A stretch of 64,000 nt of DNA from Chitinophaga hostae (GTDB taxonomy: Bacteria; Bacteroidota; Bacteroidia; Chitinophagales; Chitinophagaceae). The stretch lies in assembly GCF_018224885.1 (NCBI RefSeq), contig NZ_JAGTXB010000001.1, positions 558,001-622,000 of the forward strand, given 5' to 3'. The notes under the pieces were generated by a model that was given only the letters and a program-made list of their open reading frames with translations, searched no databases and had not been told where the DNA came from. The stretch's first letter is position 1, and every line of letters starts with the position of its first letter. A program made the position numbers and the translations under genes. Shown here one piece after another: positions 44,102 through 52,723 of the stretch.

Positions 44102-46510
44102 ATGTGGCAACGTTTAGCCGGCTTTGTGCTAAAATATCGATTATTGCTTCTTGTTCTACTGCTCGCCGGTACCGGCGTGATGGGTTATTATGCCAGTAAG
44201 GTTCAAATGTCTTACGATTATGTGGCTACTATCCCGCATGATAACCCTAAGTTTCTTGAATACCAGGAATTTAAAAAGAAATTTGGGGGAGATGGCAATG
44301 TGCTCATGCTGGCGGTGCAAACGGACAAATTTTTCCAGGCAGATTTTTTCAAAGATTATGTTCAGCTGAACAAGGATATGAAGAATGTTTTTGCAGTGGA
44401 AAACATTATGAGCGTGCCCATGGCCATTAACCTGGTAAAGAACGACAGTACCCAGAAGCTGGAGGCTAACCTGCTTTTCAGGGGGGATCTGGGTAACCAG
44501 GTAGTGATTGATAGTTTATCCCGGGTTTTTAATACACTCCTGTTTTACAAGGGGCTTTTATACAACCCCGACAGCCACGCTTATCTCATGGCGATTTATG
44601 TAAACAAGGATGTATTTAATTCGCCCAAACGTACAGCGGTAGTGAAAGAGGTCACCAAGCTGGCGGAGGCTTTCCAGGAGAAACAACATACTGAGGTGCA
44701 TCTGAGCGGTTTGCCGCTGATTCGTACAGCCATGGCCGTTAAGGTGGCGGATGAGTTGAAGTTGTTCTTAAAAATATCATTTTTGCTTACAGGGTTAATC
44801 CTGTTCCTGTTTTTCCGTTCATTTGGCGCCGTGCTGATGTCGATGATTGTGGTAGCCATTGGGGTGATCTGGTCGGTAGGTACCATTGTGCTGATGGGAT
44901 ATAAAATCACCTTGCTGACGGGTCTGATACCTTCGTTGATAGTAGTGATAGGGATTCCAAACTGTGTTTATTTTCTCAGTAAATACCATACCGAGTATGC
45001 CAAAGATGCCAATAAAACCAGGGCTTTGGTACACATGATACAGCGTATGGGAATTGTAACCTTGTTTACCAACCTTACGGCTGCCATCGGGTTTGGCGTA
45101 TTCTGTTTTACCAACAGCGCTATCCTGAAGGAGTTTGGTGTGGTAGCGGGGTTGAATATAATGTTCATCTTCCTGATCTCTTTTATCTTCCTGCCTTCTG
45201 TATTGAGCTATTTACCTGCACCGAAGAGCAAGCATACCACTTATCTTGATAACCGTTTTTTTGGCGCTATACTGGACTTCCTGAATACGTTGGTGTTCAG
45301 GTACCGGCCATGGGTATACGGCGTAACTGTGGTGATGGTGGTGCTGGCCATTGTGGGAATGGGGCGGCTGCAATCAGTAGGTTATATGCTTGATGATATT
45401 CCGCATACGGACAAGTTATATACGGATCTGAAGTTCCTGGAAACAAATTTTAAAGGGGTAATGCCGTTGGAGATAGCGGTAGACACCAAGAAGAAGAATG
45501 GTGTAATAAATCTGCAAACGTTGAACAAGCTGGATGAGCTCACCCAGCTGATAGCATCGCAGCCGGATTTTGGCCGTCCGCTGTCCGTAGTGGAGGGTAT
45601 TAAGTTTGCAAAGCAGGCTTATTATAACGGCGACAGTTCCAATTTTGCAGTGCCTAACCAGTTTGACCTGGGTTTCCTGGCGCCGTATCTGCGTATGAAA
45701 GGCGGCAATACTAATGGAGCGGCCTCCACGTTTTCGAAGCTGGTATCTTCCTTTATGGATAGTACCAAGCAGGTGGCCCGGTTAAGTGTGAATATGAAGG
45801 ATGTGGGTTCGCAGAAATTGCCGGTATTACTGGATTCACTGCAACCGAAGGTGACGGCCATATTTGATACGGCTCATTACAAGGTAACCATTACGGGTAC
45901 CAGTGTTATATTCCAGGAAGGCACCCGGTTTATCATCAATGGGTTGATGGAAAGTATCATATTAGCTTTTGTGCTGATTATGCTGTGTATGTTATACCTG
46001 TTCCGTTCCTGGAGGATGCTGATCATTTCACTGGTGCCGAATGTAATTCCGCTGGTGGTAACGGCCGGTGTAATGGGTTGGGTGGGCGTTCCGTTGAAAC
46101 CATCTACAGTGCTGGTGTTTAGTGTGGCGCTGGGTATAGCCATTGATGTTACCATCCGTTTCCTGGTAAACTTCAAGCAGGAGCTACCGCGTCATGATTT
46201 TGATATCAGTGCTACGGTAAAGCAAACGATTCATGAAACAGGGTTGAGCATTATTTATACTTCTGCAATCCTGTTTGCCGGGTTTATGATCTTTAGCTTT
46301 TCCGAGTTTGGCGGTACCAAGGCATTGGGCTGGCTTACCTCGCTGACGCTGGTGGTGGCTATGATCACCAATCTCACGATATTGCCGGCATTGCTGTTAT
46401 GGATGGAGAAGGCGTTGTTGAAGAAGGCGAAAAAGAAGGAGCTGTGGAAAGTGCTGGATGAAGAAGAAGATATAGACATCGAAAAGCTGGGTATCAGCGA
46501 CCAGGAATAA
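44102..46510 (+). CDS. MMPL/RND-superfamily exporter
   Basis: An 802-residue inner-membrane transporter with the two-fold RND plan: one N-terminal membrane helix, a periplasmic domain, then five more helices (about 225-375), followed by a second half with the same order (helix at about 400, domain, helices at about 620-780). It has no coiled-coil porter insert as in AcrB, so it fits the MMPL/HAE3-type group thought to move lipids or hopanoids. The C-terminal tail is acidic. The substrate is unknown. No membrane-fusion protein gene is adjacent. Confidence 0.88.
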   Translation: MWQRLAGFVLKYRLLLLVLLLAGTGVMGYYASKVQMSYDYVATIPHDNPKFLEYQEFKKKFGGDGNVLMLAVQTDKFFQADFFKDYVQLNKDMKNVFAVENIMSVPMAINLVKNDSTQKLEANLLFRGDLGNQVVIDSLSRVFNTLLFYKGLLYNPDSHAYLMAIYVNKDVFNSPKRTAVVKEVTKLAEAFQEKQHTEVHLSGLPLIRTAMAVKVADELKLFLKISFLLTGLILFLFFRSFGAVLMSMIVVAIGVIWSVGTIVLMGYKITLLTGLIPSLIVVIGIPNCVYFLSKYHTEYAKDANKTRALVHMIQRMGIVTLFTNLTAAIGFGVFCFTNSAILKEFGVVAGLNIMFIFLISFIFLPSVLSYLPAPKSKHTTYLDNRFFGAILDFLNTLVFRYRPWVYGVTVVMVVLAIVGMGRLQSVGYMLDDIPHTDKLYTDLKFLETNFKGVMPLEIAVDTKKKNGVINLQTLNKLDELTQLIASQPDFGRPLSVVEGIKFAKQAYYNGDSSNFAVPNQFDLGFLAPYLRMKGGNTNGAASTFSKLVSSFMDSTKQVARLSVNMKDVGSQKLPVLLDSLQPKVTAIFDTAHYKVTITGTSVIFQEGTRFIINGLMESIILAFVLIMLCMLYLFRSWRMLIISLVPNVIPLVVTAGVMGWVGVPLKPSTVLVFSVALGIAIDVTIRFLVNFKQELPRHDFDISATVKQTIHETGLSIIYTSAILFAGFMIFSFSEFGGTKALGWLTSLTLVVAMITNLTILPALLLWMEKALLKKAKKKELWKVLDEEEDIDIEKLGISDQE

Positions 46511-46533
46511 GCCCTTTTCAGGGAAAATTTAAG

Positions 46534-46595
46534 GCCATTGGGGCGGATGTAAGGCAGCAATTTTACTGCATTATGTTTGCCCCAATGGCTTTTTA
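46534..46595. terminator. Long hairpin after the MMPL gene
   Basis: GCCATTGGGGC (46534-46544) pairs with GCCCCAATGGC (46579-46589), followed by TTTTT. The arms resemble the CCATTGAG segment of family B, so it may be a short relic of that family that works as a terminator. Confidence 0.65.
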
Positions 46596-46766
46596 GTGCC
46601 TGCATTTCGCAGTCAATGCTAAATATTTAGCTAAAATGGATAAAGAATCGCCCTGAAATAATCTAGTGGACAGCATTCACATACCCTTTTCACCGCTTGT
46701 AAAAAATGGGGGGGTATTATAATGAAAAAGTATGAGGTTTATAATGCCATTCTAACCACATAGTTC

Positions 46767-47456
46767 ATGAAAAATAAGTACTTAAAGGGCGCTCATTTAT
46801 CTGAGCGCAAATTTAAGGAGATCCTGCGGCTGTTTGCCGATGATCTTACTGCGACGCAGATAGCCAATATCAGCGGTGTCAGCAGGGTAACTATTAACAG
46901 CTACCTGAAAAAGCTACGACACCAGATTGCACGCTTTTGCGAGACGCAGCATCCTGCGCCCGTTCCCGTTTTGACCTACGAAAACCGGCTCAGTGACCCT
47001 ACCCCTGACCACGACAGCGACACGCTGGTGGCGGTAAAGCCGGAAGTAGACCGGATTGTAAAGCCAGTCATCTTCGGCATCTGCAGATCCTCAGACAGGT
47101 TGCACACCGAAATTCTCCCCGACGTTAGTCGCTCAATGATTCACGCTGCCACACGCGGGCGTTCCGTTCTGGAAACCCAGGGAGCAGCAGAACGTTTGCG
47201 CCGCTTTAACGGTTTGGTGGATTTGGGACAGTATCGCCTGTACAGACTGGGGCAAACTTCGGATACCCACCAGATGGACGATGTAGACGCTTTCTGGGGC
47301 TTAACAAAGCACCGGCTGGCCAAGTTTAAGGGGTTAAACCGTAACACCGCCTATTTGCACCTGAAAGAGTGTGAATACCGGTTTAATCATCGTAACGATG
47401 ATCTGTTTATGGTACTGCTGGAGTTGTTAAAAACATATCCGCTTACCCTTTCCTGA
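46767..47456 (+). CDS. IS1595-like transposase relative, probably catalytically inactive
   Basis: A 229-residue protein. The N-terminal helix-turn-helix (about 10-50: LSERKFKEILRLF, TQIANISGVSRVTINSYLKKL) and the C-terminal AFWGLTKHRLAKF, YLHLKECEYRFNHR are close to IS1595/ISXO2-type transposases. The catalytic positions differ. The segment expected to hold the first acid (IDESYFG in the family) reads TYENRLS, placing Tyr71 at the Asp position. The second (HSDGW) reads ETQGAA, placing Gln138. The third Glu/Asn site shows DDVDAFW. No terminal inverted repeats flank the gene. It looks like a former transposase now kept as a DNA-binding protein. The alignment is from memory of the family. Confidence 0.72.
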   Translation: MKNKYLKGAHLSERKFKEILRLFADDLTATQIANISGVSRVTINSYLKKLRHQIARFCETQHPAPVPVLTYENRLSDPTPDHDSDTLVAVKPEVDRIVKPVIFGICRSSDRLHTEILPDVSRSMIHAATRGRSVLETQGAAERLRRFNGLVDLGQYRLYRLGQTSDTHQMDDVDAFWGLTKHRLAKFKGLNRNTAYLHLKECEYRFNHRNDDLFMVLLELLKTYPLTLS

Positions 47457-47661
47457 TAAGATATTTAGCCCCGCTTTATGCGGGGCAACATTAATCTCGA
47501 TTTAGATTTTGGTTGATGAGTACAGGCGGTATTCTTGCCGCTTGTTTACTTTCATGCCCTTACGTATCATGCTTATTCTCGATAAGTTAATGATACGTTA
47601 AAAAACTGTTGTCTAATTGTTAACGGCAACTTTTCAAGCTTAATTTTTTGTTAAGAATTAT

Positions 47662-47669
47662 TACATTTG
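47662..47669 (+). promoter_or_regulatory. Candidate -7 box of the first SusC/SusD locus
   Basis: TACATTTG matches TAnnTTTG. If used, the leader of the susC mRNA is about 260 nt and includes the short ORF at 47703. The -33 box at usual spacing is not clear. Confidence 0.4.
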
Positions 47670-47702
47670 AACCCGGTTGAAAATTTGCTAAGGAAACTGC
47701 TT

Positions 47703-47759
47703 ATGAGGAAGAAGTTAATTACTTCTATTGATGATTTATTGAATAAATCGCAATGGTAG
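47703..47759 (+). other. Possible leader peptide ORF (18 codons)
   Basis: ATG AGG AAG AAG ... TGG TAG encodes 18 residues starting MRKKLI. Its start context (CTGCTTATGAGGAA) is nearly the same as that of the downstream susC (ATGCTTATGAGGAA). It may be a translated leader ORF or a relic of a duplicated start region. Confidence 0.35.
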
Positions 47760-47933
47760 TGGTTAGTTATTTAGTTATGTCAAAGTGTATATTGCACAGC
47801 TTGCCAACTCGCCTGCATTAGTATCCCATCACGATTTCATCAACTGATTTAACGGAAACCAATTGAATTACGGCTTTTTAGCCTTGATCAGATTATTTAT
47901 TTTTTAAGGTTAAGGAACAACAAAATCATGCTT

Positions 47934-50900
47934 ATGAGGAAAGTGTTATTTCTCCTCTTGTCCGTGCTATTTCTGGGCGGGCAAGTCTATGCGCAGAGTC
48001 GCACAGTAACAGGGAGAGTTACCGATGGTAAAGACGGTTCGCCTATACCCGGTGCAACCATTCAGATCAAGGGAACCAACAAGGGCACCATGTCCACCCC
48101 GGATGGTTCTTACAAAATTACAGTAGACAACAGCAATGCGGTATTGACCTTCTCCTTTGTGGGATACCTGGTAAAGGAGCTTCCTGCCAATAAAGAGGTG
48201 CTGAACGTAAGCCTGGACACCGACAACAAGCAACTGAGCGAAGTGGTGGTAACAGGTTATACACAGGTAGACCGTAAAAAAATGGTGAGCTCCATTGCAG
48301 AAGTAAGTTCCAAGCAAATTGAGAACGTACCGATGCCGGATGTAAACCAGATCCTGCAGGGACGTGCTCCCGGTGTGGTAACTGCTTCCTCTTCCGGACA
48401 GCCAGGCTCCGCCCAGAAGGTAACAATCCGTGGTATAGGTTCCCTGAGCGCCGGTGCCGGTCCGCTGTATGTAATAGACGGGGTGATCGTAAACAGCGGT
48501 CAGTTCAACTACGACAACCAGACACAGAGCAGCGACATCATGGCTAACCTCAATCCTAACGACATTGAAAGTGTAAACGTGCTGAAAGACGCATCTGCTA
48601 CAGCATTGTACGGTTCAAGAGGTAGTAACGGCGTAATCGTTATCACTACGAAAAAAGGTAAAGCAGGCAGCTCCAATGTAAATTTTAAAGCACAGTATGG
48701 CTTCACTTCTCCCAGCTTCGGCAAATGGAAACAGATGAGTGGTCAGCAGGCTTTTGACTATGAGAAAGATGTACTGCGTTTAAACGGTACCAGTGAAGAT
48801 GACATCAAGGCACAATATCCAGATTCTTTACTGAATCATATGTTTGACTGGAGGGATGCAGCCTTTCAGAACGGACGCACAGAGAACTACCAGATTTCTT
48901 CCAGCGGCGGAAACGACAAAACCAAATACTACCTCTCCGGCGCTTATTTCAGCCAGGATGGCGCGTTGATCAATTCCGGCCTGAAACGTTATTCTGTGGT
49001 ATCTAACATACAACATAAGGTAAATGACCGCCTGGATATTGGTATGAACCTGAACCTGTCTTACAGCGATGCCAATAACGCCGGCGCAGGTAACCGTTAC
49101 AGCAGCCCGCTGTTGGCAAGTTTTGCCAACTCTCCAATGCTGAATCCATACAAGCCAGATGGTTCTTTATACACCGGTCTGGAAGCCGCGTGGGCGAACT
49201 CTCCTACCGGGGATAACTTCCTGTATTCAGTGCCATTGAATACCAACCGCAACTATAACTTCCGTGGCCTGGGAAAAATGTTCCTGAATTACCACGTATT
49301 TGATTGGCTGAAATTTACGCAGACTGTTTCTGCTGATATGATCATGGCCCGCCAGAAATCTTTCCAGGACCCTACTACAGCAGATGCGTTTAACCCGGCT
49401 GATAATTCCAAGAGCGGAAGCATCCTGGAAGCCAGCCAGAGCAACAGGACCATCACTTCGCAAACATCCTTCTCCGGTAACTTCAACATTGGCGAAAAAA
49501 GCCAGTTTGATTACCTGGCAATGATGGAGTATGTGCCTACACACTTCGATGGTTTTAACGCATCAGGTATTGGATTGGCCAGCGGTAAACTGAATGTGCT
49601 GGATGCAGCTTCCACGCCGCAGTCAGTAGCCGGTGATTCTTACGATTACCGTTTTGTTTCTTACCTCGGACAGTTAAACTATACTTATAACAATAAATAT
49701 TACCTGACAGGCTCCATCAGAAGAGACGGCAGCAGCCGTTTCGGTCCTAACAACAAGTATGGTACCTTCTATGCGCTGGGCGCTTCCTGGCGTGTAATAG
49801 ATGAGGCCTTCATGAAGTCGCAGCACATCTTCTCCAACCTGAAACTCAGAGCCAGCTATGGTACTACCGGTAACGCCAGCTTCGGTAACTACAAATGGAT
49901 GGCATTATATAAATACAATGTTGGCTACAATGGCGCACCAGGCGGCTTCCTGGATGGTATCGGCAACCCGGACCTTACCTGGGAAAAAAGTACTAACACC
50001 AACATTGGACTGGATATGGGCTTCCTGAAAGACAGGCTGAATGTTTCCGTGGATCTGTATAACAAGAAGAGCACAGACCTGTTGATGAATGTACCTATTG
50101 CTCCTTCTGTTGGTCAGAGTACCAGACCAGATAACGTAGGTGCGATCAGGAACCGTGGTATTGAAGCAACAGTGTCATCCGTGAATATCCAGTCTAAGGA
50201 ATTAACCTGGACCACTGATGTAACTTTTGCCATGAACCGCAATAAGGTGTTAAAACTATATGACCACCAGCCTATCAATAACTTTGAGGATTTTGAACAA
50301 AAGATCTACACCAACACCATCCTGAAAGAAGGTTTGCCGGCCTATACCTGGTACCTGAAAGAATGGGCGGGTGTGGATCCTGCAAACGGAGATCCGCTGT
50401 GGTACACTGCCGATGGCAAAACAACCAATAACATTAACCAGGCTGCCTATAAAACTTTTGGTAACACGATGCCCAAATTTACTATGGGCTTCAACAATAC
50501 TGTTAACTATAAAGGCTTCTCCCTGTCTGCATTCTTTTATGTATCCCAGGGTAATGAAATCTTTAACGCTACCAGGAGATATGGTGATGCAGACGGTTCC
50601 CGTTTTGGATGGAACTACAACGTAGAAGCCGGACAGAATTACTGGACTACCCCGGGTCAGAAGGCAGATCGTCCGAAACCGGTGATTGGTGGAAACAGAT
50701 CATCCAATTCTTCTTCTTCCCGTTACCTGGAAGATGGTTCCTACATAAGGCTGCGTAATGTTACACTGGGTTACAACCTGCCTTCCAATATGCTGAAAGC
50801 TGCGAAGATACAAGGCATCCGTGTATATGTACAGGGCGCTAACCTGTGGACAATCACTAACTACTCAGGTGTAGATCCGGAAATCGGATATGATGGATAT

Positions 50901-50960
50901 GAGTTCTTTAAGTATCCGGTTAATAAGAGCGTGAGCTTTGGAGTAGATATCACATTGTAA
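47934..50960 (+). CDS. SusC/RagA TonB-linked outer membrane protein (locus 1)
   Basis: An outer-membrane nutrient importer of about 1008 residues. The start is set at 47934 (GCTT-ATG-AGG), because the same context precedes the other two susC genes; the ATG six bases upstream is also in frame. After the signal peptide (to VYA-QS) comes a carboxypeptidase-regulatory-like domain (VTGRVTDGKDGSPIPGATI), the plug domain (NQILQGRAPGV, TIRGIGSLSAGAGPLYVIDG, LKDASATALYGSRGSNGVI) and the barrel, ending in VSFGVDITL. There is no N-terminal STN domain, so signalling through an anti-sigma factor is not expected. Paired with the susD gene 19 bp downstream. Substrate unknown. Confidence 0.95.
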   Translation: MRKVLFLLLSVLFLGGQVYAQSRTVTGRVTDGKDGSPIPGATIQIKGTNKGTMSTPDGSYKITVDNSNAVLTFSFVGYLVKELPANKEVLNVSLDTDNKQLSEVVVTGYTQVDRKKMVSSIAEVSSKQIENVPMPDVNQILQGRAPGVVTASSSGQPGSAQKVTIRGIGSLSAGAGPLYVIDGVIVNSGQFNYDNQTQSSDIMANLNPNDIESVNVLKDASATALYGSRGSNGVIVITTKKGKAGSSNVNFKAQYGFTSPSFGKWKQMSGQQAFDYEKDVLRLNGTSEDDIKAQYPDSLLNHMFDWRDAAFQNGRTENYQISSSGGNDKTKYYLSGAYFSQDGALINSGLKRYSVVSNIQHKVNDRLDIGMNLNLSYSDANNAGAGNRYSSPLLASFANSPMLNPYKPDGSLYTGLEAAWANSPTGDNFLYSVPLNTNRNYNFRGLGKMFLNYHVFDWLKFTQTVSADMIMARQKSFQDPTTADAFNPADNSKSGSILEASQSNRTITSQTSFSGNFNIGEKSQFDYLAMMEYVPTHFDGFNASGIGLASGKLNVLDAASTPQSVAGDSYDYRFVSYLGQLNYTYNNKYYLTGSIRRDGSSRFGPNNKYGTFYALGASWRVIDEAFMKSQHIFSNLKLRASYGTTGNASFGNYKWMALYKYNVGYNGAPGGFLDGIGNPDLTWEKSTNTNIGLDMGFLKDRLNVSVDLYNKKSTDLLMNVPIAPSVGQSTRPDNVGAIRNRGIEATVSSVNIQSKELTWTTDVTFAMNRNKVLKLYDHQPINNFEDFEQKIYTNTILKEGLPAYTWYLKEWAGVDPANGDPLWYTADGKTTNNINQAAYKTFGNTMPKFTMGFNNTVNYKGFSLSAFFYVSQGNEIFNATRRYGDADGSRFGWNYNVEAGQNYWTTPGQKADRPKPVIGGNRSSNSSSSRYLEDGSYIRLRNVTLGYNLPSNMLKAAKIQGIRVYVQGANLWTITNYSGVDPEIGYDGYEFFKYPVNKSVSFGVDITL

Positions 50961-50979
50961 TTTTAAAAGGATAATCAGC

Positions 50980-52383
50980 ATGAAAAAATATATCATAGGC
51001 ATATTTGCAGCAGCGGTACTGTTACAGGCTTGTACAAGTAAGCTGGATGTAAAGCCGAGCAATTCACTTGAACAGGGCGAAGCCCTGAGCGATTTACCGG
51101 GCATACAGTCTGCGCTCGCCGGAACATATGATTTGTTACAGAAAACGGAGTATTATGGTCGTAACTATTGGTTGATGACCGAAGTAAGCGGTGATAACGT
51201 ATACATCGCGGCAAAAAACAGCAACCGTTTTATTTCCAGCTTTAAGCGTGAGTATAATGTACAGGATGCGGATGTGGAAGATTTCTGGAAAGCGGCTTAC
51301 AAGGCGATTCTTGGAGCTAATAACATTATCAATAGTGTGGATGCCGTAACCGGTGACCAGGAAGCGAAGAATATCGCTAAGGGAGAAGCACTGTTTATCC
51401 GGGCCCTGGGTTACTCCGACCTGGTAAACATGTTTGCCAAACCGTACCGTAACACTAATGGTAGCCAGCCGGGCGTGCCTGTTAATCTGAAATTTGCCGT
51501 AACACAAACGCCTCGCAGTTCTGTTGCGGAAGTGTATGCGCAAATCATTGCAGATTTAACCGCATCAAAAAAATTGCTGGTAAATGTAGGCGCGGAAACA
51601 AAATTTCATGCCAGCCAGTATGCAGCATCTGCATTGCTGGCCAGGGTTTACCTCGCTAAAGGAGATGACCAGAAAGCTATCGATGAAGCAACCAGTGTAA
51701 TCAATGCAGGATTTACCTTAACTGCACCTGCCGGTATCGCATCATTTTACAGCACGGCCGGTACGCCGGAGGAAATTTTCACGTTGAGATTTACCGGTAA
51801 TGCCGAAGATCTGGGATCTGACAATATTGGTCAGATGTATCTGAAGCCAGGTTACGGAGATATTCGCGTGTCCCCGGATTTGTCTGCTACCCTTACTGCA
51901 GCAGATAAAAGAAATGCATTAATCGGTGTATTTTCTGATGGGAGTACCGGTGAAAAAACAAACCTGAAATTTGCAAGCCAGGATGGAATTGCCGGTATGC
52001 ACAGTCCTAAATTGCTGCGTCTGGCGGAAATGTACCTGATCCGGGCGGAAGCATATGCACACCTGAACCAGGGCGCTAAAGCTATTGCTGATCTGAATAC
52101 CTTGAGAGTGCAGAGAGGTTTGCCGCAGTTGTCAGGTATTGCAGACAAAGATGTACTTGATAATGTGCTTGCAGAAAGCAGGAAGGAATTTATGTTTGAA
52201 GGTCATCGTTATTTCGACCTCATGAGGAATGGCAAAGATGTTGTCCGCAACTTCTGCCATAACCTCTTGGAAATAACAGCTCCGTGTACTATCACAGCGG
52301 GTTCGCCTATTACCCTCTGCCCTATTCCGCAGGTGGAACTGAATACCAACCCAATTGAACAGAATGCAGGGTATGGTAACTAA
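50980..52383 (+). CDS. SusD/RagB substrate-binding lipoprotein (locus 1)
   Basis: A 467-residue surface lipoprotein with signal MKKYIIGIFAAAVLLQA-C (Cys18) that lids the SusC barrel. The SusD family pattern is clear: FWKAAYKAILGANNIINSVD, AKGEALFIRALGYSDLVNMFAKPY, a TPR-like helical core with AASALLARVYLAKGD, RLAEMYLIRAEAYAHLNQ and RRKEFMFEGHRYFDLMR-like KEFMFEGHRYFDL near the C-terminus. 19 bp after its susC, and followed by a strong terminator. Confidence 0.95.
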   Translation: MKKYIIGIFAAAVLLQACTSKLDVKPSNSLEQGEALSDLPGIQSALAGTYDLLQKTEYYGRNYWLMTEVSGDNVYIAAKNSNRFISSFKREYNVQDADVEDFWKAAYKAILGANNIINSVDAVTGDQEAKNIAKGEALFIRALGYSDLVNMFAKPYRNTNGSQPGVPVNLKFAVTQTPRSSVAEVYAQIIADLTASKKLLVNVGAETKFHASQYAASALLARVYLAKGDDQKAIDEATSVINAGFTLTAPAGIASFYSTAGTPEEIFTLRFTGNAEDLGSDNIGQMYLKPGYGDIRVSPDLSATLTAADKRNALIGVFSDGSTGEKTNLKFASQDGIAGMHSPKLLRLAEMYLIRAEAYAHLNQGAKAIADLNTLRVQRGLPQLSGIADKDVLDNVLAESRKEFMFEGHRYFDLMRNGKDVVRNFCHNLLEITAPCTITAGSPITLCPIPQVELNTNPIEQNAGYGN

Positions 52384-52406
52384 TAATTGATTGTATTTCA
52401 GGAAGA

Positions 52407-52443
52407 TAAAAAAAGGGGATGCCAGCTGGTATCCCCTTTTTTT
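52407..52443 (+). terminator. Rho-independent terminator of SusC/SusD locus 1
   Basis: Stem AAAAAAAGGGGATGCC / GGTATCCCCTTTTTTT with loop AGCT, 25 bp after the susD stop. The A and T runs on both sides make it active in both directions. Confidence 0.9.
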
Positions 52444-52723
52444 ATCTTCCGATAGCATGCGCCATTTCCGCAATAAGTAAAACAGGTATGCTTACTTCTA
52501 TATATGTTTAAAAAAAATATATGAAATGCACTGTTCCAAATCTCAACATTTCCGATAAATTGCAGATGTCAGATGTATTTTAACAAAGATTTATCATTTT
52601 TCATATAGCAAGTAATATGAAATTTATGATAGTATTTTACCCGACCCAAATCTATTTTGCTTAAGAAATTGTAAATTAAGAACCGTTAATCTGCTTATTT
52701 AGTCAATCAAAACAAAATCGCTT
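52444..52723. other. Leader region of the second SusC gene
   Basis: About 280 bp, strongly A/T-rich, with no accepted ORF and no short GCTTATGA ORF as in the other two leaders. It holds a weak -7-like box (TATTTTG near 52652). Confidence 0.35.

Larger units (their letters stand above)
47457..47927. other. Leader region of the first SusC gene
   Basis: A gap of 471 bp. It begins with a hairpin after the transposase-like gene (GCCCCGC/GCGGGGC, 47468-47486, no T run) and a second hairpin near 47526 like that at 11158. A TACATTTG box lies at 47662 and a short ORF at 47703. The rest is A/T-rich without another visible element. Confidence 0.45.

Noticed and set aside
47468..47486. Rho-independent terminator after the transposase-like gene
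   Set aside because: The hairpin GCCCCGC/GCGGGGC is good but is followed by AACATTAATC without a T run, so I do not call it a terminator.
46600..47560. An intact insertion sequence around the transposase-like gene
   Set aside because: No inverted repeats or target duplications could be found on the two sides, and the catalytic residues appear to be missing.
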